64,000 nt of DNA from NCBI RefSeq assembly GCF_000820515.1, contig NZ_JXDG01000003.1, forward strand, positions 186,001 to 250,000, read 5' to 3'. This document shows positions 42,144 to 51,946 of the stretch, one piece after another (positions within the stretch are counted from its first letter, which is position 1; the number at the start of each line of letters is the position of its first letter). A program made the position numbers and the translations under genes. This DNA comes from Pseudomonas batumici. Its GTDB lineage: Bacteria; Pseudomonadota; Gammaproteobacteria; Pseudomonadales; Pseudomonadaceae. A model generated the notes under the pieces. That model searched no databases, was not told the DNA's origin, and saw only the letters and a program-made list of their open reading frames with translations.

Positions 42144-43088
42144 TCAGCCGGGAAGGGCCACCGGCGTGAGCACCGGCTTGCCGGAAAAATACGCCAGCAG
42201 ATTCTCGACCATCAGCGTCACCGTGGCTTCGGAAGCCTCCGGCGACAGGCCGGCGACGTGGGGTGTCAGCACGACGTTGGCCAAGCCCTTGAGCACATCC
42301 GGCACGTTGGGTTCGTCGTCGAACACATCCAGCGCCGCGCCGGCGAGGCGACCTTGCTGGAGCGCGTCCACCAGGTCATCGGTCGCCACCACGCTGGCGC
42401 GTGCAATGTTGACCAGGAAGCCTTGCGGGCCCAGGGCTTCAAGGGCCTGGCGGTCGATCAGGGCGTGGGTGCCGGCACCGCCCGGCGTGGCGACGATCAG
42501 GAAGTCCGAGGCCAGCGCCAGTTCGGTGACCGTCGCGCAATAGCGGTAATCGACATCCGTGCGCGGCCGCCGGTTGTGATAGCTCACCGTCATGCCGAAC
42601 CCCAGGGCCGCCCGCTGGGCAATCGCCAGGCCCACGGCACCCATGCCGAGGATACCCAGGCGCTTGCCGCCCAGGGACGGACGCGTCAGCTTGCGCCACT
42701 CGCCACGGCGTACCGAGGCATCGGCCCGGGGAATATCCCGGACCAGCGACAACAGCAGGGCCATGGCATGATCGGCCACGGGCGAGGCGTTGGCACCGGC
42801 GCCGTTGGTCACGACGATGCCGCGTTGCGCCGCGGCGTGCAGGTCGACTTTTTCATAGCCGGCGCCGAGCACGCAGATGATCTCGAGCTTGGGCAGGGCG
42901 GCCATTTCGTCGGCGAACAGCCCCAGCGGGCCGCGTGTCAGCACGACGTTGATGCGCTCGCCATGGGTGGCGATGGCCTCGGCGCGCAGGGCTTCGGTTG
43001 GCGCCAGGATCAGTTCGAAGCCGTGCTTCTGGAGGATCGGCAAGTAGTCGTTGACGGTTTCCACGAGTACCAGCACCACGTTGCTCAT
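42144..43088 (-). CDS. D-isomer-specific 2-hydroxyacid dehydrogenase
   Basis: A 314-residue NAD(P)-dependent enzyme that reduces a 2-ketoacid such as glyoxylate or hydroxypyruvate. The nucleotide motif is LGILGMGAVGLAIAQ. The active-site Arg is in NIARASVVATDD, Glu in DEPNVPD and His in TPHVAGLSPEAS. Length is normal. Glyoxylate reduction would link loosely to the glycine used by hcnABC, but the genes are not in one operon. The exact substrate is not decided by sequence. Confidence 0.88.
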   Translation of the reverse strand: MSNVVLVLVETVNDYLPILQKHGFELILAPTEALRAEAIATHGERINVVLTRGPLGLFADEMAALPKLEIICVLGAGYEKVDLHAAAQRGIVVTNGAGANASPVADHAMALLLSLVRDIPRADASVRRGEWRKLTRPSLGGKRLGILGMGAVGLAIAQRAALGFGMTVSYHNRRPRTDVDYRYCATVTELALASDFLIVATPGGAGTHALIDRQALEALGPQGFLVNIARASVVATDDLVDALQQGRLAGAALDVFDDEPNVPDVLKGLANVVLTPHVAGLSPEASEATVTLMVENLLAYFSGKPVLTPVALPG

Positions 43089-43233
43089 GTGTTTCTCCGG
43101 GCCGTATCAATAAGGAATGACCGGCCAGGTATCGCCCTGCCGGTCATTGCACTCAATGGTCGGTGCTGCGGTGGATGAACTCAAGCATTTCTCGTGGATG
43201 GCCGTTTCGTCAGGGCCAGATGCGATCCTCCTT

Positions 43234-43332
43234 TGTGGGAGCCGGCTTGCTGGCGATGGCGGTCGTATAGTCGATGCAAGTCTTACGGGCCTCATCGCTG
43301 CGATGCGGCGTCCCGACAAGCCAGCTCCTACA
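43234..43332. repeat. REPIN (paired REP palindromes)
   Basis: TGTGGGAGCCGGCTTGCTGG at 43234-43253 is mirrored by CGACAAGCCAGCTCCTACA at 43314-43332, with about 60 bases between. It fills most of the 270-base gap between the hydroxyacid and aldehyde dehydrogenase genes. Confidence 0.88.
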
Positions 43333-43358
43333 GGGATCGGGTGTGCCGATATTGCCGG

Positions 43359-44783
43359 TTATCGAGCGCCGCCCAGGATCGATTTCGGCTCCAGGAACGC
43401 CTCCAGCCCGAAGGTCCCGTATTCCCGGCCGATGCCCGACTGCTTGAAGCCGCCGAAGGGCGCCGCCGGCTCGTGGGCCAGGGTGTTGATCAGCACGCGG
43501 CCGGCCTCGAGGCGGTCGGCGACCTGGCGGGCCCGCTCGGTATCGGCGGACAGCACATAGGCCTGCAGGCCATAGGGCGTGTCATTGGCGATGCGGATCG
43601 CTTCTTCCTGATCGCGGTAGCTGATGATCGACAGCACCGGACCGAAGATTTCCTCGCGGGCGATGGTCATGTCGTTGCTCACGCCACTGAATACCGTCGG
43701 CCGCACGAACCAGCCCTTGTCCACGCCCTGGGGCCGGCCTTCGCCGCCGACCAGCAGGCGCGCGCCGTCGTCGATACCGATGCGGATGTAGCGTTGCACC
43801 CGCTGCCATTGTTTTTCACTGACCATCGGCCCGATGCTGGTCCGGGGATCGTGGGGATCGCCGGCCGTGATGGTGTCGATAGCCTGGAGCACGGCGGCCT
43901 CGACCTCGGCCAGGCGCCCCTCCGGTACCAGTATCCGGGTGCCGGCGATGCACGCCTGGCCGTTGTTCATGAAGCCGGCTTGCAAGGCCAGGGGGATGGC
44001 CTGGCTAAGGTCGGCATCGTCGAGGATCACCACCGGCGATTTGCCGCCCAGTTCCAGGGTGACGCGCTTGAGTGTCTCGGCGGCGCTGCGCAGGATGCTC
44101 TTGCCCACCGGGGTGGAGCCGGTGAAGGAGATTTTCGCGATATCCGGATGGCTGCTGATAGTGGCGCCGACGGTTTCACCGCGACCGGTGACGATATTGA
44201 ACAGCCCCGGCGGCAGGTCGGCCGCGTGCAGGGCCTCGGTGACGATACGGGTCTGGATCGCGCTCATTTCGCTGGGCTTGATCACGGCGGTGCAACCGGC
44301 GGCCAGGGCGGCGGCCAGCTTGCCGCAGATAAAGCCGGCGTCGTTGTTCCAGGGGGTGATCAGGCCAGCCACGCCGAGGGGCTGCATGATCACCTCGGCG
44401 GTTCCGGCACGGCGGGTGAAATCGTAGTGTTCGAGGACCTTCGCCGCGTCCAGCAACACGCTGGCGGCATGCTGGGCCATCCAGCGCGAGCGGGAGGCGG
44501 GGGCACCATATTCCTCGATCAGGGCGTCGTTGAGCTGGTCTTCCCGAGCGGCCATGGCCGCATGCATGCGCCGCAACATGGCCAGGCGTTCGGCCTTGGT
44601 GGTGCGGGAGAACGCCGGGAAGGCTGCCTTGGCGGCGGCAATCGCGTCGCGGGCATCCTGTTCGTCCGCCAGGCGCACCTGGCCGATGACCTGGCCGGTC
44701 GCCGGGTTGAACAGGTCGAACAGTTCCTGGCCGTGGGGGCTGACAAAGGCGCCATTGATATAGATCTGGTCGATGCGTTGCAT
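43359..44783 (-). CDS. NAD(P)-dependent aldehyde dehydrogenase
   Basis: A 474-residue ALDH-superfamily enzyme that oxidises an aldehyde to an acid. The cofactor motif SFTGSTPVGKSIL is present, as are the general base Glu in LELGGKSPVV and the nucleophile Cys in NNGQACIAGTRI. The C-terminus is normal (FGGFKQSGIGREYG). It is divergent from a LysR gene 103 bases away, so that regulator probably controls it. The aldehyde is unknown. Confidence 0.92.
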   Translation of the reverse strand: MQRIDQIYINGAFVSPHGQELFDLFNPATGQVIGQVRLADEQDARDAIAAAKAAFPAFSRTTKAERLAMLRRMHAAMAAREDQLNDALIEEYGAPASRSRWMAQHAASVLLDAAKVLEHYDFTRRAGTAEVIMQPLGVAGLITPWNNDAGFICGKLAAALAAGCTAVIKPSEMSAIQTRIVTEALHAADLPPGLFNIVTGRGETVGATISSHPDIAKISFTGSTPVGKSILRSAAETLKRVTLELGGKSPVVILDDADLSQAIPLALQAGFMNNGQACIAGTRILVPEGRLAEVEAAVLQAIDTITAGDPHDPRTSIGPMVSEKQWQRVQRYIRIGIDDGARLLVGGEGRPQGVDKGWFVRPTVFSGVSNDMTIAREEIFGPVLSIISYRDQEEAIRIANDTPYGLQAYVLSADTERARQVADRLEAGRVLINTLAHEPAAPFGGFKQSGIGREYGTFGLEAFLEPKSILGGAR

Positions 44784-44886
44784 GGTTGCTCCGAGGCGTG
44801 TGTCTGTGGTGCCAGTCAGGATAAGCGGCTAGGATTGACCTGATAAGCCGGATAAAACGGCATGGGTTAGTGAGTGATTCGGGATA

Positions 44887-45786
44887 ATGCGCACATCAGG
44901 CCTGACAGAGTTGGAAGCGGTGCTGGCCGTGGCCCGGCATCGCAGTTTTCGTGCGGCGGCCACCGAACTGGATGTCTCGACATCGGCGTTGAGCCATGCG
45001 GTGTCGGCGCTGGAGGCGCGCATCGGTGCCCGCCTGTTCAATCGCACCACCCGCAGCGTGGCGCTGTCCGAGGCCGGGGCGCAGTTTGTCGAGAGCATCG
45101 CGCCGGCGCTGTCGAGCATTCGCGAGGCGATGGAACAGGCGGGCAACTACGGCGATGTGCCGACGGGCACCTTGCGCATCAATAGCGCCGTGGGCGCGGT
45201 GAAGCAGGCGATGCCGTTGTTCCTGGAATACATGCGGCGTTATCCGGACATGAAGGTGGATATCGTCACCGAGGGCAAGTTGATCGATATCGTCCTCGAG
45301 GGTTTCGATGCCGGAATTCGCCTGACCGAAAGCGTGCCCCAGGACATGATCGCCATTCCCCTAGGGCTGCCGTTGCGGCTGCTGGTGCTGGGCAGCCCGG
45401 AGTATTTTTCCCGACATCCGGTGCCGCAGACGCCCATGGACCTGCTGAACCACCGCTGCATTCGCCTGCGTCTGCCCAGCGGGCGGATCTATCACTGGGA
45501 ATTCGAGCGCCATGGCGAGTCCTACGAGATCGATGTACCGGGCGTGTTGACCCTGGATGAGTCGACACTGATGCTGGAAGCGGCACGGGCCGGGTTGGGG
45601 CTGGCGTATGGCTCGCAATGGAGCGCCGCCGCCGATCTGGCGGCGGGGACCTTGGTGCCGGTGCTGGAGGAGTGGACGCCGCCTTACGGCGGTCTGTCAC
45701 TGTATTACCCGGGGCGCCGACATGTGCCGGCGGGGTTGCGGGCATTGATCGAGTTGATTCGCGAGCGCAGCGGGCAGGGGCTTTAG
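44887..45786 (+). CDS. LysR-family regulator divergent from the aldehyde dehydrogenase
   Basis: A 299-residue protein. The N-terminal winged helix (LEAVLAVARHRSFRAAATEL; LSHAVSALEARIGARLFNRT) and the C-terminal effector domain (from about residue 92, starting GTLRINSAVGAVKQAMPLFL) are complete. Its divergent place next to the ALDH gene is the usual LysR arrangement. The inducer is unknown. Confidence 0.93.
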   Translation: MRTSGLTELEAVLAVARHRSFRAAATELDVSTSALSHAVSALEARIGARLFNRTTRSVALSEAGAQFVESIAPALSSIREAMEQAGNYGDVPTGTLRINSAVGAVKQAMPLFLEYMRRYPDMKVDIVTEGKLIDIVLEGFDAGIRLTESVPQDMIAIPLGLPLRLLVLGSPEYFSRHPVPQTPMDLLNHRCIRLRLPSGRIYHWEFERHGESYEIDVPGVLTLDESTLMLEAARAGLGLAYGSQWSAAADLAAGTLVPVLEEWTPPYGGLSLYYPGRRHVPAGLRALIELIRERSGQGL

Positions 45787-45817
45787 AGCTGCCTTGCCCA
45801 CGAAGAGGCCATCAGGA

Positions 45818-47368
45818 TCAATGCGCCTCCCCGGCCTTGATCCCTGGTGGCAGCGCCTTGGTCAACAGCACCGACAACATGCTGATCGCCAGCGCGATCC
45901 CGACAAGATGGAAGGCGTCGTTATAGGCCATTATCGACGCCTGCTGATGGGTGATTTCGCTCAGCTTGCCCAGCGCCGCGCCGTCGCTGCCCAGCTTGTC
46001 CGCGAGTAGCGCCAGGCGTTCGGCCACCTGCGGATTGCCGGGCACCACCGCCTCGCGCAAATAGTCGAAATACACCTTGGTCCGCGCATCCAGCAGGGTG
46101 GCGAGCAGGGCGATGCCGATGGCCCCGCCGAGGTTGCGCAGGATGTTGAACAGGCTCGACGCCGACCCCGCGTCCTCGGGCTGGATATAGGCGGTGGCGA
46201 TCAGCGAGATGGTCACCATGATCAGCGGCTGGCCCAGGGCGCGGATGATCTGGATCTGGTTGAACTGCTGGCCGGCGAAATCCGGGTTGAGCACCCCGGA
46301 GGAAAAACTCGCCAGGCCGAACAGGCCGAAACCCAGGGTGCAGAGCATCTTCGGCGAGACGAACTTCATCAGCTTGGGCACCAGCGGAATCAGGAACAGC
46401 TGCGGTACCCCCATCCACATGATCACTTCGCCGATCTGCAGGGCGTTGTAGTTCTGGATCTGCGCCAGGTACAGCGGCAGCAGGTAGATCGAGCCATACA
46501 GGCCCACGCCCATGCCCAGGCTGGCAATGCTGGAAAGGCCGAAGTTGCGATTCTGCAGGATGCGCAGGTTGATCAACGGATGGGGCTTGGACAGTTGCAG
46601 GATCACGAAGGTGATCAGGCTCAGCAGGGCGATGCTGCCCAGCGTCACGATCAGGTCCGACTCCAGCCAGTCCTTGCGATGGCCTTCCTCGAGGAACACC
46701 TGCAGGCAACCCAGGCCAATGCCGAGGCTGACGATCCCTGCGTAGTCGGTGCTCTTGAGCAGTTCCCAGTGGGCCTCTTTCTTTTCCAGGCCGTAGAGCA
46801 GGCCGCCGATCATGACCAGGCCGGGCGGGATGTTGATGTAGAAAATGTACTGCCAGCCCCAGTTCTCCGTGAGCCAGCCGCCGATGGTCGGGCCGATGGA
46901 CGGGGCGAAGGTGGCGGTCATGGCGAACATGGCCATGCCCTTGGCGCGGTGGTGCTCCGGCAGCTTGATCAGGGTCAGGGTGAACGCCAGGGGGATCAGC
47001 GCGCCGCCGGTGAAGCCCTGCATCGCGCGGAACACGATCATGCTTTCCAGGCTCCAGGCCATGGAGCAGAGCAGCGATGAGACGAGGAAGCCCAGCGAAA
47101 CCCAGACCGCCAACCGCCGCGCCGAGAGCAATTGCACCAGCCAGGCGGTCAGGGGAATCATGATGATTTCCGCCACCAGGTAGGAGGTGGAAATCCACGA
47201 GCCTTCTTCCAGGGTCGCCGACAGGGCGCCCTGGATGTCCTTGAGCGAGGAGTTGGTGATCTGGATATCGAGCACCGCCATGAAGGCGCCGAGCATCACG
47301 CTCATCACCGCGATCCAGTCCCGGCGGGTCGGTTCGCCCACCGGTCGGATCAGTTGATCACCGGCCAT
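45818..47368 (-). CDS. DHA2-family MFS multidrug efflux transporter (EmrB-like)
   Basis: A 516-residue, 14-helix proton-driven exporter. The N-terminal motif VMLGAFMAVLDIQITNSSLK is typical of DHA2 transporters, and AMQGFTGGALIPLAFTLTLI is conserved. The ATG at 47368 fits and overlaps the membrane-fusion gene by 11 bases; the longer frame is noise. With the HlyD-type partner and an outer-membrane channel it should expel drugs or organic compounds. The same gene pair stands beside gltX in P. aeruginosa. Confidence 0.93.
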   Translation of the reverse strand: MAGDQLIRPVGEPTRRDWIAVMSVMLGAFMAVLDIQITNSSLKDIQGALSATLEEGSWISTSYLVAEIIMIPLTAWLVQLLSARRLAVWVSLGFLVSSLLCSMAWSLESMIVFRAMQGFTGGALIPLAFTLTLIKLPEHHRAKGMAMFAMTATFAPSIGPTIGGWLTENWGWQYIFYINIPPGLVMIGGLLYGLEKKEAHWELLKSTDYAGIVSLGIGLGCLQVFLEEGHRKDWLESDLIVTLGSIALLSLITFVILQLSKPHPLINLRILQNRNFGLSSIASLGMGVGLYGSIYLLPLYLAQIQNYNALQIGEVIMWMGVPQLFLIPLVPKLMKFVSPKMLCTLGFGLFGLASFSSGVLNPDFAGQQFNQIQIIRALGQPLIMVTISLIATAYIQPEDAGSASSLFNILRNLGGAIGIALLATLLDARTKVYFDYLREAVVPGNPQVAERLALLADKLGSDGAALGKLSEITHQQASIMAYNDAFHLVGIALAISMLSVLLTKALPPGIKAGEAH

Positions 47369-48404
47369 GCTGGGTGTCGCGCAGATCGACCTTGACGGTG
47401 ACCGACATGCCCGGGCGGATCTTGCCCTGCAACGGGTTGTCGGCGGCAAAGGTCAGCTTGACCGGAATGCGTTGCACCACCTTGGTGAAGTTGCCGGTGG
47501 CGTTGTCCGGCGGCAGCAGGCTGAATTGCGCGCCGGAGGCGGCGAACAGGCTCTCGACCTTGCCCTGGATCGGCGTGTCCCCATAGGCATCGAAGGTCAG
47601 GGTTGCGCTCTGGCCCTGCTGCATGTGGCCGATCTGGGTTTCCTTGAAGTTGGCCTGGACCCAGATGTCCTGGTCCGGGACGATGGACAGCAGGTAGGCG
47701 CCGGCCTGTACATACTGGCCGTTGCGCGCCGCGCGCTGGCCGACCAGGCCGCTGATGGGCGCGTGGATTTCGCTGCGGGTCAGGTTCAGTTCGGCCTGGG
47801 CCAGGTCGGCGCGGGCATTGGCGATCTGCGCATCGAGGCGCTTGAGTTCGGCACTCAGGGCGCTGACCTGCTGGCGCTGGCCTTGCAGGTCGGCCTGGGC
47901 CTTGGCCACTTGCGAGCGGGCGATATGGTTGTCGGCGGAGAGCGTGGTGACCCGTTCCTCGGAGACGTAGCCGGGCTTGCGTAGCGCCTGCGCGCGGTTC
48001 AGGTCGAGCTGCGAACGGCCGAGGCTGGCCTGGCTGGAGGTCACCTGGGCGTCGGCGGCGGCGATCAGACTGGCTTGCTGGGTCAACTTGCTCTGGGCTT
48101 GCAGGCGTTCGGCTTCGCGGCTGGCGAGGGCGGCATTGGCGCGGTCGACGGCGAGCTGGAAGTCGGCACCCTCGAGGCGGACCAGCAACTGACCCTTTTC
48201 CACGTGCTGGTTGTCCGCCACCAGCACCTCGTCGATGCGTGCGCCCAGTTGGCTGGAGACCCGGGTGATCTCGCCCTGGACATAGGCGTTATCGGTGCTT
48301 TCATAAAAGCGTCCCCAGAAGAACCACTGGGCGAAAAAGCCCAGGGCGACCAGCAGGACCAGAAACAGGAAAATGAACAGTCGACGCTTGAGTTGAGCAG
48401 GCAT
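47358..48404 (-). CDS. HlyD/EmrA-type membrane fusion protein
   Basis: A 348-residue periplasmic adaptor with a single N-terminal membrane helix (RRLFIFLFLVLLVALGFFAQ), a biotinyl-lipoyl-like domain (STDNAYVQGEITRVSSQLGA), a long coiled-coil hairpin (residues about 95-200) and a beta-barrel (GNFTKVVQRIPVKLTF). It pairs with the DHA2 transporter whose start it overlaps. An in-frame GTG at 48416 would add four residues. Confidence 0.92.
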   Translation of the reverse strand: MPAQLKRRLFIFLFLVLLVALGFFAQWFFWGRFYESTDNAYVQGEITRVSSQLGARIDEVLVADNQHVEKGQLLVRLEGADFQLAVDRANAALASREAERLQAQSKLTQQASLIAAADAQVTSSQASLGRSQLDLNRAQALRKPGYVSEERVTTLSADNHIARSQVAKAQADLQGQRQQVSALSAELKRLDAQIANARADLAQAELNLTRSEIHAPISGLVGQRAARNGQYVQAGAYLLSIVPDQDIWVQANFKETQIGHMQQGQSATLTFDAYGDTPIQGKVESLFAASGAQFSLLPPDNATGNFTKVVQRIPVKLTFAADNPLQGKIRPGMSVTVKVDLRDTQHGR

Positions 48405-48646
48405 GGGCGGTAACACATCAATGTGTAAGTGAATTTTACGGCAGATGAATCTGGCACAGCAGGGGTAATGGGTAAATGCCGGTCGCGGAGAAAGCCCGGC
48501 TTTCGCGGCCCGGAGCCATTTTTAGACCGAAGCTTGGCTTATATGCCCTCTGCCGGACGCCCTGCGCTGGAGCCCGGACGGCCGTGCCTGTTACCATTCG
48601 CCCCTTGTTTTTATTCGACTGTTTTATCTCGACAATGAGACCGCCC

Positions 48647-50128
48647 ATGACCACCGTTCGCACGCGCATCGCGCCATCGCCCACCGGCGATCCCCACGTC
48701 GGCACCGCCTACATCGCCCTGTTCAACTACTGCTTCGCCAAGCAGCACGGCGGTGAGTTCATCCTGCGCATCGAAGACACCGATCAGTTGCGTTCGACCC
48801 GCGAATCCGAACAGCAGATTTTCGATGCCCTGAACTGGCTGGGTATCACCTGGGCCGAAGGCCCGGATGTCGGCGGCCCCCACGGTCCGTACCGGCAGAG
48901 CGAGCGCAGCGAGATCTACAAGCAGTACACCCAGCAACTGGTGGACATGGGCCACGCCTTCCCGTGTTTCTGCACCGCCGAAGAGCTGGACCAGATGCGT
49001 GCCGAACAGATGGCCCGCGGCGAGACCCCGCGCTATGACGGTCGCGCGCTGCTGCTGTCGAAGGAAGAAGTGGCCCGCCGCCTGGCGGCCGGCGAACCCC
49101 ATGTGATCCGCATGAAGGTGCCGAGCGAAGGCGTCTGCGTGGTGCCGGACATGCTGCGTGGCGATGTCGAGATCCCGTGGGACCGCATGGACATGCAGGT
49201 GCTGATGAAGACCGATGGCCTGCCGACCTACTTCCTGGCCAACGTGGTCGACGACCACCTGATGGGCATCACTCACGTGCTGCGTGGCGAAGAATGGCTG
49301 CCGTCGGCACCGAAGCTGATCCTGCTCTACGAATACTTCGGCTGGGAAAAGCCGCAGCTGTGCTACATGCCGCTGCTGCGCAACCCGGACAAGAGCAAGC
49401 TGTCCAAGCGCAAGAACCCGACCTCGGTGACCTTCTACGAGCGCATGGGCTTCATGCCCGAGGCGATGCTCAACTACCTGGGGCGCATGGGCTGGTCCAT
49501 GCCCGACGAGCGCGAGAAGTTCTCCCTGGAGGAAATGGTCGAGCACTTCGACCTGTCGCGCATCTCGCTGGGCGGGCCGATCTTCGACATCGAGAAGCTG
49601 TCCTGGCTCAACGGCCAGTGGCTGCGCGACCTGCCGCTGGAAGAGTTCGCCGCGCGGCTGCAGAAGTGGGCGTTCAATCCCGAGTACCTGATGAAGATCG
49701 CGCCGCTGGTCCAGGGGCGTGTGGAGACCTTCAGCCAGGTCGCGCCGCTGGCGAACTTCTTCTTTGCCGGTGGCTTGCCGCTGGATGCCAAGCTGTTCGA
49801 GCACAAGAAGCTCTCGGCCGATGACGTACGCAAGCTGATGCAGTTGCTCCTGTGGAAGCTGGAAAGCCTGCGCCAGTGGGAAAAGGACAGCATCACCGCG
49901 ACCATCCAGGCGGTGGTCGACGCCCTGGAGTTGAAGCTGCGCGATGCCATGCCGCTGATGTTCGCCGCGATTACCGGGCAGGCCAGTTCGGTGTCGGTGC
50001 TCGATGCCATGGAAATCCTCGGACCGGACCTCACGCGTTTCCGTCTGCGCCAGGCCCTGGATTTGCTCGGTGGTGTGTCGAAGAAAGAAAACAAGGAATG
50101 GGAAAAGCTGCTGGGCACGATTGCCTGA
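48647..50128 (+). CDS. gltX: Glutamyl-tRNA synthetase
   Basis: A 493-residue class I synthetase that charges tRNA-Glu, which is encoded 406 bases downstream. The HIGH-type motif is in [18 protein letters not shown], and the KMSKS-type motif is [14 protein letters not shown]. The start [14 protein letters not shown] at 48647 fits the family; the longer frame upstream does not. The 242 bases between the efflux genes and gltX hold no gene I can recognise. Core gene with normal length. Confidence 0.97.
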   Translation: MTTVRTRIAPSPTGDPHVGTAYIALFNYCFAKQHGGEFILRIEDTDQLRSTRESEQQIFDALNWLGITWAEGPDVGGPHGPYRQSERSEIYKQYTQQLVDMGHAFPCFCTAEELDQMRAEQMARGETPRYDGRALLLSKEEVARRLAAGEPHVIRMKVPSEGVCVVPDMLRGDVEIPWDRMDMQVLMKTDGLPTYFLANVVDDHLMGITHVLRGEEWLPSAPKLILLYEYFGWEKPQLCYMPLLRNPDKSKLSKRKNPTSVTFYERMGFMPEAMLNYLGRMGWSMPDEREKFSLEEMVEHFDLSRISLGGPIFDIEKLSWLNGQWLRDLPLEEFAARLQKWAFNPEYLMKIAPLVQGRVETFSQVAPLANFFFAGGLPLDAKLFEHKKLSADDVRKLMQLLLWKLESLRQWEKDSITATIQAVVDALELKLRDAMPLMFAAITGQASSVSVLDAMEILGPDLTRFRLRQALDLLGGVSKKENKEWEKLLGTIA

Positions 50129-50152
50129 GGCTTTCCTGTTTCCGTGGGCATG

Positions 50153-50204
50153 TGTGGGAGCGGCGCTTGCCGGGACACCGTCCGAGCCAGGTTCCGCTCC
50201 CACA
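50153..50204. repeat. Short REP-like inverted repeat after gltX
   Basis: TGTGGGAGCGG (50153-50163) and CCGCTCCCACA (50194-50204) are perfect 11-bp arms of the REP type around a 30-base centre. The sequence differs from the two REPINs elsewhere in the window. Confidence 0.8.
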
Positions 50205-50253
50205 AGACCGCGTGTTCTTTGGATCTGCTGTTTGTGCAAGGATGGGGTTTCAT

Positions 50254-50270
50254 CCCCGGTTTTACCGGGG
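50254..50270 (+). terminator. Tight hairpin downstream of gltX
   Basis: CCCCGGT-TTT-ACCGGGG is a 7-bp stem with a 3-base loop. No T-run follows, so it is a possible but unproven terminator before the tRNA promoter. Confidence 0.4.
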
Positions 50271-50328
50271 CAGGGTGGTAAGTGGTTGTTATGCCGACAA
50301 AAAATTTTCAAAATTTTTGAAAATAAGT

Positions 50329-50357
50329 TTGACAGCCTCCCGATACGCCCTTAAGAT
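50329..50357 (+). promoter_or_regulatory. Strong sigma-70 promoter of the tRNA genes
   Basis: A perfect TTGACA (50329-50334), 17 bases, then TAAGAT (50352-50357), followed by a GC-rich discriminator (TCGCCCCG) as in stringently controlled stable-RNA promoters. Upstream is an AT tract with the inverted repeat ATTTTCAA/TTGAAAAT (50304-50311 / 50317-50324) that could act as an UP element. Confidence 0.85.
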
Positions 50358-50378
50358 TCGCCCCGTCCTCACCGATGA

Positions 50379-50454
<76 letters not shown>

Positions 50455-50533
50455 ATTTACACTTCAAGGTCTGGCCACACCGGCCTTGAAGCGATCAACA
50501 CTCAGCGTTGATCATGTTGTTAGAAGGGTTTGC

Positions 50534-50609
50534 GTCCCCTTCGTCTAGTGGCCTAGGACACCGCCCTTTCACGGCGGTAACAGGGGTTCGAGTCCCCTAG
50601 GGGACGCCA
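50534..50609 (+). tRNA. tRNA-Glu (TTC)
   Basis: A 76-base tRNA with encoded CCA. The acceptor GTCCCCT pairs with AGGGGAC, and the anticodon arm CCGCC-CTTTCAC-GGCGG has anticodon TTC. It is 79 bases after tRNA-Ala and shares its promoter. Confidence 0.97.
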
Positions 50610-50637
50610 CGATTGCCCGCTCTGCGGGATTTTATAA

Positions 50638-50670
50638 GGGTCATTCAATTATTGAATGACCCTTTTGTTT
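50638..50670 (+). terminator. Intrinsic terminator of the tRNA operon
   Basis: GGGTCATTCAA (50638-50648) and TTGAATGACCC (50652-50662) form a perfect 11-bp stem with a 3-base loop, followed by TTTTGTTT. Confidence 0.9.
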
Positions 50671-50829
50671 GTCTGGCGTTTGGCCCTTGGCCCCTGTCAT
50701 CCATTCTTCGATACCCATTCTTCGAGCTGCATGCTTTGATACCCAGGGCTCGGACCAGCGGTCAAAATAAAACCTTGCGGAAAAATATTATGCGAATAAT
50801 ATTTTCTGTATAGATGTCTGGAGGTGGCA

Positions 50830-51369
50830 ATGAACGACAAGAAAGCGCAAACCCGTGAGCGCATCCTGCAGGCGGCCAGCAACGCCCTGATCCAGCGCGG
50901 CCCGGTCGAGCCGAGCGTGAGTGAGGTGATGGGGGCCGCCGGCTTGACCGTGGGCGGTTTCTACGCGCACTTCGAGAGCAAGGACGCGCTGATGCTGGAG
51001 GCGTTCAAGCAGTTGCTCGCCTTGCGTCGGGCCAAGATGGGCGAGGTCGACAGCGAGTTGCCGGGGGAGGAGCGGCGCGCCTTGTTCGCCGCGTTCTATC
51101 TGTCGCGCAAGCACCGTGACGCGGTCCAGCAGGCCTGTCCGATCCCGTCCATCGTCGGGGAGATGTGCAACCTGCCGGAGCCTTTTCGCCAAGCCTTGAA
51201 CGAGCATGTGGAACTGATGGTTGCGCAGATGGTGGCCAGTCCCGAGGACACCGATAAAGCCCTGGCCGATATCGCCCTGATGGTCGGCGGCCTGGCCGTG
51301 GCCCGGGCGCTGGGCCCGGGCGAGTTGTCCGATCGGCTCTTGCGTGCCGCCAAAACGGCGGTGATCTGA
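50830..51369 (+). CDS. TetR-family regulator
   Basis: A 179-residue repressor-type protein. The N-terminal helix-turn-helix (TRERILQAASNALIQRGPVE; VMGAAGLTVGGFYAHFESKD) is typical, and the C-terminal ligand domain contains CPIPSIVGEMCN. The ATG at 50830 follows GGAGG by 5 bases. Its target is unknown; the adjacent thioesterase gene, same strand and 50 bases away, is one candidate. Confidence 0.92.
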   Translation: MNDKKAQTRERILQAASNALIQRGPVEPSVSEVMGAAGLTVGGFYAHFESKDALMLEAFKQLLALRRAKMGEVDSELPGEERRALFAAFYLSRKHRDAVQQACPIPSIVGEMCNLPEPFRQALNEHVELMVAQMVASPEDTDKALADIALMVGGLAVARALGPGELSDRLLRAAKTAVI

Positions 51370-51419
51370 GGGATGTTCCGTTACACTGCCCCGGTCTTTG
51401 ATTTGACCGGGAGCGGTAC

Positions 51420-51854
51420 ATGAGCTGGGATCTGGCGACACCCTTCATCCTCGATCTGCAGGTGGCCGACGAGGACATCGATGGCCTCGGGCACGCCAAC
51501 AATGCGGTGTATGTCACCTGGCTCGAGCGTTGCGCCTGGCGCCACTCGCAGCGCCTGGGCCTGGACCTCACCGAATATCGGCGCCTGGATCGGGCCATGG
51601 CGGTGGTTCGCCACGAGATCGACTACCTGGCCGCCGCCTACGAAGGTGACGAGCTGCAGTTGGCGACCTGGATCGTCGACTGGGACCAGCGCCTGAAAAT
51701 GACCCGGCGCTTCCAGCTGATCCGCCCCAGCGACAACCTGACCCTGTTGCGCGCGCAAACCACCTTTGTCTGTATCGAGCTGTCCAGCGGCAAGCCCAAG
51801 CGCATGCCGGAGGAGTTCCTCGACGGTTACGGGCCTGCCGTGCAGTCGGTCTGA
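51420..51854 (+). CDS. Hotdog-fold acyl-CoA thioesterase (YbgC/FadM-like)
   Basis: A 144-residue 4-hydroxybenzoyl-CoA thioesterase-type protein. The active-site loop [20 protein letters not shown] near residue 19 has Asn in the usual Asp position, as in many FadM-like members. [20 protein letters not shown] is the conserved strand. It hydrolyses an acyl-CoA in the cytoplasm; the acyl chain is not known. Confidence 0.88.
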   Translation: MSWDLATPFILDLQVADEDIDGLGHANNAVYVTWLERCAWRHSQRLGLDLTEYRRLDRAMAVVRHEIDYLAAAYEGDELQLATWIVDWDQRLKMTRRFQLIRPSDNLTLLRAQTTFVCIELSSGKPKRMPEEFLDGYGPAVQSV

Positions 51855-51946
51855 GGGCGTACCGGTTTTGTCCGGAACCCCGTAAACTGCTGCACTTTTT
51901 CAATGGTCGCGGTTTTTTGCCGACCGTTTTTTCGATGAGAGTACCC

